Assembly: GCA_025462725.1 (NCBI GenBank)
Contig: JAOAPE010000001.1
Location: 124,001-188,000, forward strand
Source of the DNA: Terriglobales bacterium
GTDB taxonomy: Bacteria > Acidobacteriota > Terriglobia > Terriglobales > Acidobacteriaceae
Direction of reading: 5' to 3'
Length of the DNA stretch: 64,000 bases
Shown: one piece after another, positions 63,486 through 64,000 of the stretch
How positions within the stretch are numbered: position 1 is the first letter of the stretch
How the letters are laid out: every line of letters begins with the position of its first letter
The notes under the pieces: model-generated
Seen by the model: the letters and a program-made list of their open reading frames with translations, nothing else
Told to the model about the DNA's origin: nothing
Databases searched by the model: none
Program-made: the position numbers and the translations under genes

Positions 63486-64000
63486 CTACTTCATCCCCGG
63501 CAACAAGAACAGCACACCATTTGCGTCGTTCGCTCGCTTCGTCGCCGCCAGATCAACCTGCGCGACAGGAATCTTCGATGCTGCTTTTTCGTCTAGCAGC
63601 CAAATCGTTTGGCCCACCACTGCATAGTTGTGAATTTGCATCTTGCGGCCATTTCGCAACACCAACGTGGCATTCAGCGGAAGCTCTTGCACACTCGCCT
63701 TCGGGTTCGCCTGGGCTGCAGCTCTCGCCGACTCGCTCTCCCGCGCATCCAGTTCCGCACGCAACCGTTCTACCTCGCCACTCAGATCCTTGACTTGCTG
63801 AGCCATCGCACCTTGCTCATAAACCGACGTATACCCACTCTCATTTTGCCCGCTAGTGTAGGGCGATGTCTGCTGATAATCGCTGTACGATTGCTCGTAG
63901 TCCCCGTAATACGGGTAGTAGGGATAGTACCCAACGATTGGGATTCCAGAATTAAAGAACGGTGACCCCGCGAATCCTCCACAGAAGCCGCCGCCGAAAC
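63486..64000 (-). CDS. Gly/Tyr-rich protein with coiled coil, 5' end cut by window edge
   Basis: The C-terminal 171 codons are present, and the start is outside the window; a Met at 63806 inside the frame is not the beginning. The visible part begins FGGGFCGGFAG, then a Tyr-rich stretch (IVGYYPYYPYYGDYEQSYSD), then a helix with heptads (VKDLSGEVERLRAELDAR). A beta-rich terminal domain follows (LNATLVLRNGRKMQIHNYAV, then VGQTIWLLDEKAASKIPVAQ). This resembles exported, surface-type proteins of Acidobacteria. Function unknown. Confidence 0.7.
   Translation of the reverse strand, partial: FGGGFCGGFAGSPFFNSGIPIVGYYPYYPYYGDYEQSYSDYQQTSPYTSGQNESGYTSVYEQGAMAQQVKDLSGEVERLRAELDARESESARAAAQANPKASVQELPLNATLVLRNGRKMQIHNYAVVGQTIWLLDEKAASKIPVAQVDLAATKRANDANGVLFLLPGMK

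Overview
The window reads as chromosomal DNA of a diderm soil-type bacterium, most likely an Acidobacteriota (Terriglobia / Koribacter-like). This is an inference from gene content: LptD shows an LPS outer membrane, and it sits with a TonB-ExbB-ExbD system, HslUV, a BlaI/BlaR1-type pair carrying long C-terminal repeats, Gly-Gly-Val-rich linkers, FN3/TPR/Sel1 lipoproteins, secreted M24 and S41 peptidases and a bacterial GH47. I see no transposase, integrase, phage gene, CRISPR array or rRNA. The region is gene-dense and ordinary in composition.

Layout. 0-7.7 kb (minus): a truncated secreted protein at the edge, a small membrane protein, transaldolase, VOC and fumarylacetoacetate-hydrolase-fold enzymes, an FN3 lipoprotein, a GT83-like glycosyltransferase and asparagine synthase (TTG start). 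7.9-9.3 kb (plus): a stress-type glycine-rich protein and a SAM methyltransferase. 9.3-11.3 kb (minus): an S41 protease and a Sel1-repeat gene that appears broken twice. 11.4-17.2 kb (plus): Xaa-Pro aminopeptidase, GH47 mannosidase, PQQ-type sugar dehydrogenase, an unknown exported protein and an AhpD-fold protein. 17.2-19.2 kb: a GlmS-like isomerase domain without its glutaminase half, divergent from a ROK/polyphosphate-glucokinase-like kinase. 19.3-23 kb (plus): a phospholipase C-type lipoprotein and a CocE-type hydrolase. 23-25.5 kb (minus): hslV, DUF3052, hslU and tRNA-Arg(UCG) in one line. 25.6-33.1 kb: ogt, DoxX, MFS, a Fet4-like protein, aldo/keto reductase, amidohydrolase, an unknown gene and gltX. 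33.3-42.8 kb: small genes, pgi, RDD protein, lptD, DsbA-like and PpiC-like envelope proteins.

42.9-46.2 kb (minus) holds blaI-blaR1, with a promoter overlapped by two palindromic operators. 46.3-48.3 kb holds a biotin carrier and a biotin carboxylase; their carboxyltransferase partner lies at 60.1-61.7 kb. 48.4-52.1 kb is the tonB-exbB-exbD-exbD-TPR lipoprotein operon, closed by a clear terminator. 52.3-56.8 kb is the classical tgt-yajC-secD-secF cluster. 56.8-60.1 kb carries a paired receiver / degenerate receiver, a Cys-only relative of GrdB, a FlK-type thioesterase and a PD-(D/E)XK-like protein. The right end holds two small exported or lipid-fold proteins and a Gly/Tyr-rich protein running off the edge.

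How the genes work together: the strongest functional groups are envelope biogenesis and transport (LptD, SecDF-YajC, Ton, DsbA-like, PpiC), protein quality control (HslUV), acyl-CoA carboxylation, and sugar/amino-sugar turnover (transaldolase, Pgi, GH47, GlmS-like isomerase, ROK kinase, PQQ dehydrogenase). I found no convincing complete new defence or mobile system. The most interesting items are the operator-controlled BlaR1 with eight SDYE repeats, the glutaminase-less GlmS paired with a kinase, and degenerate tandem repeats that begin right at stop codons.
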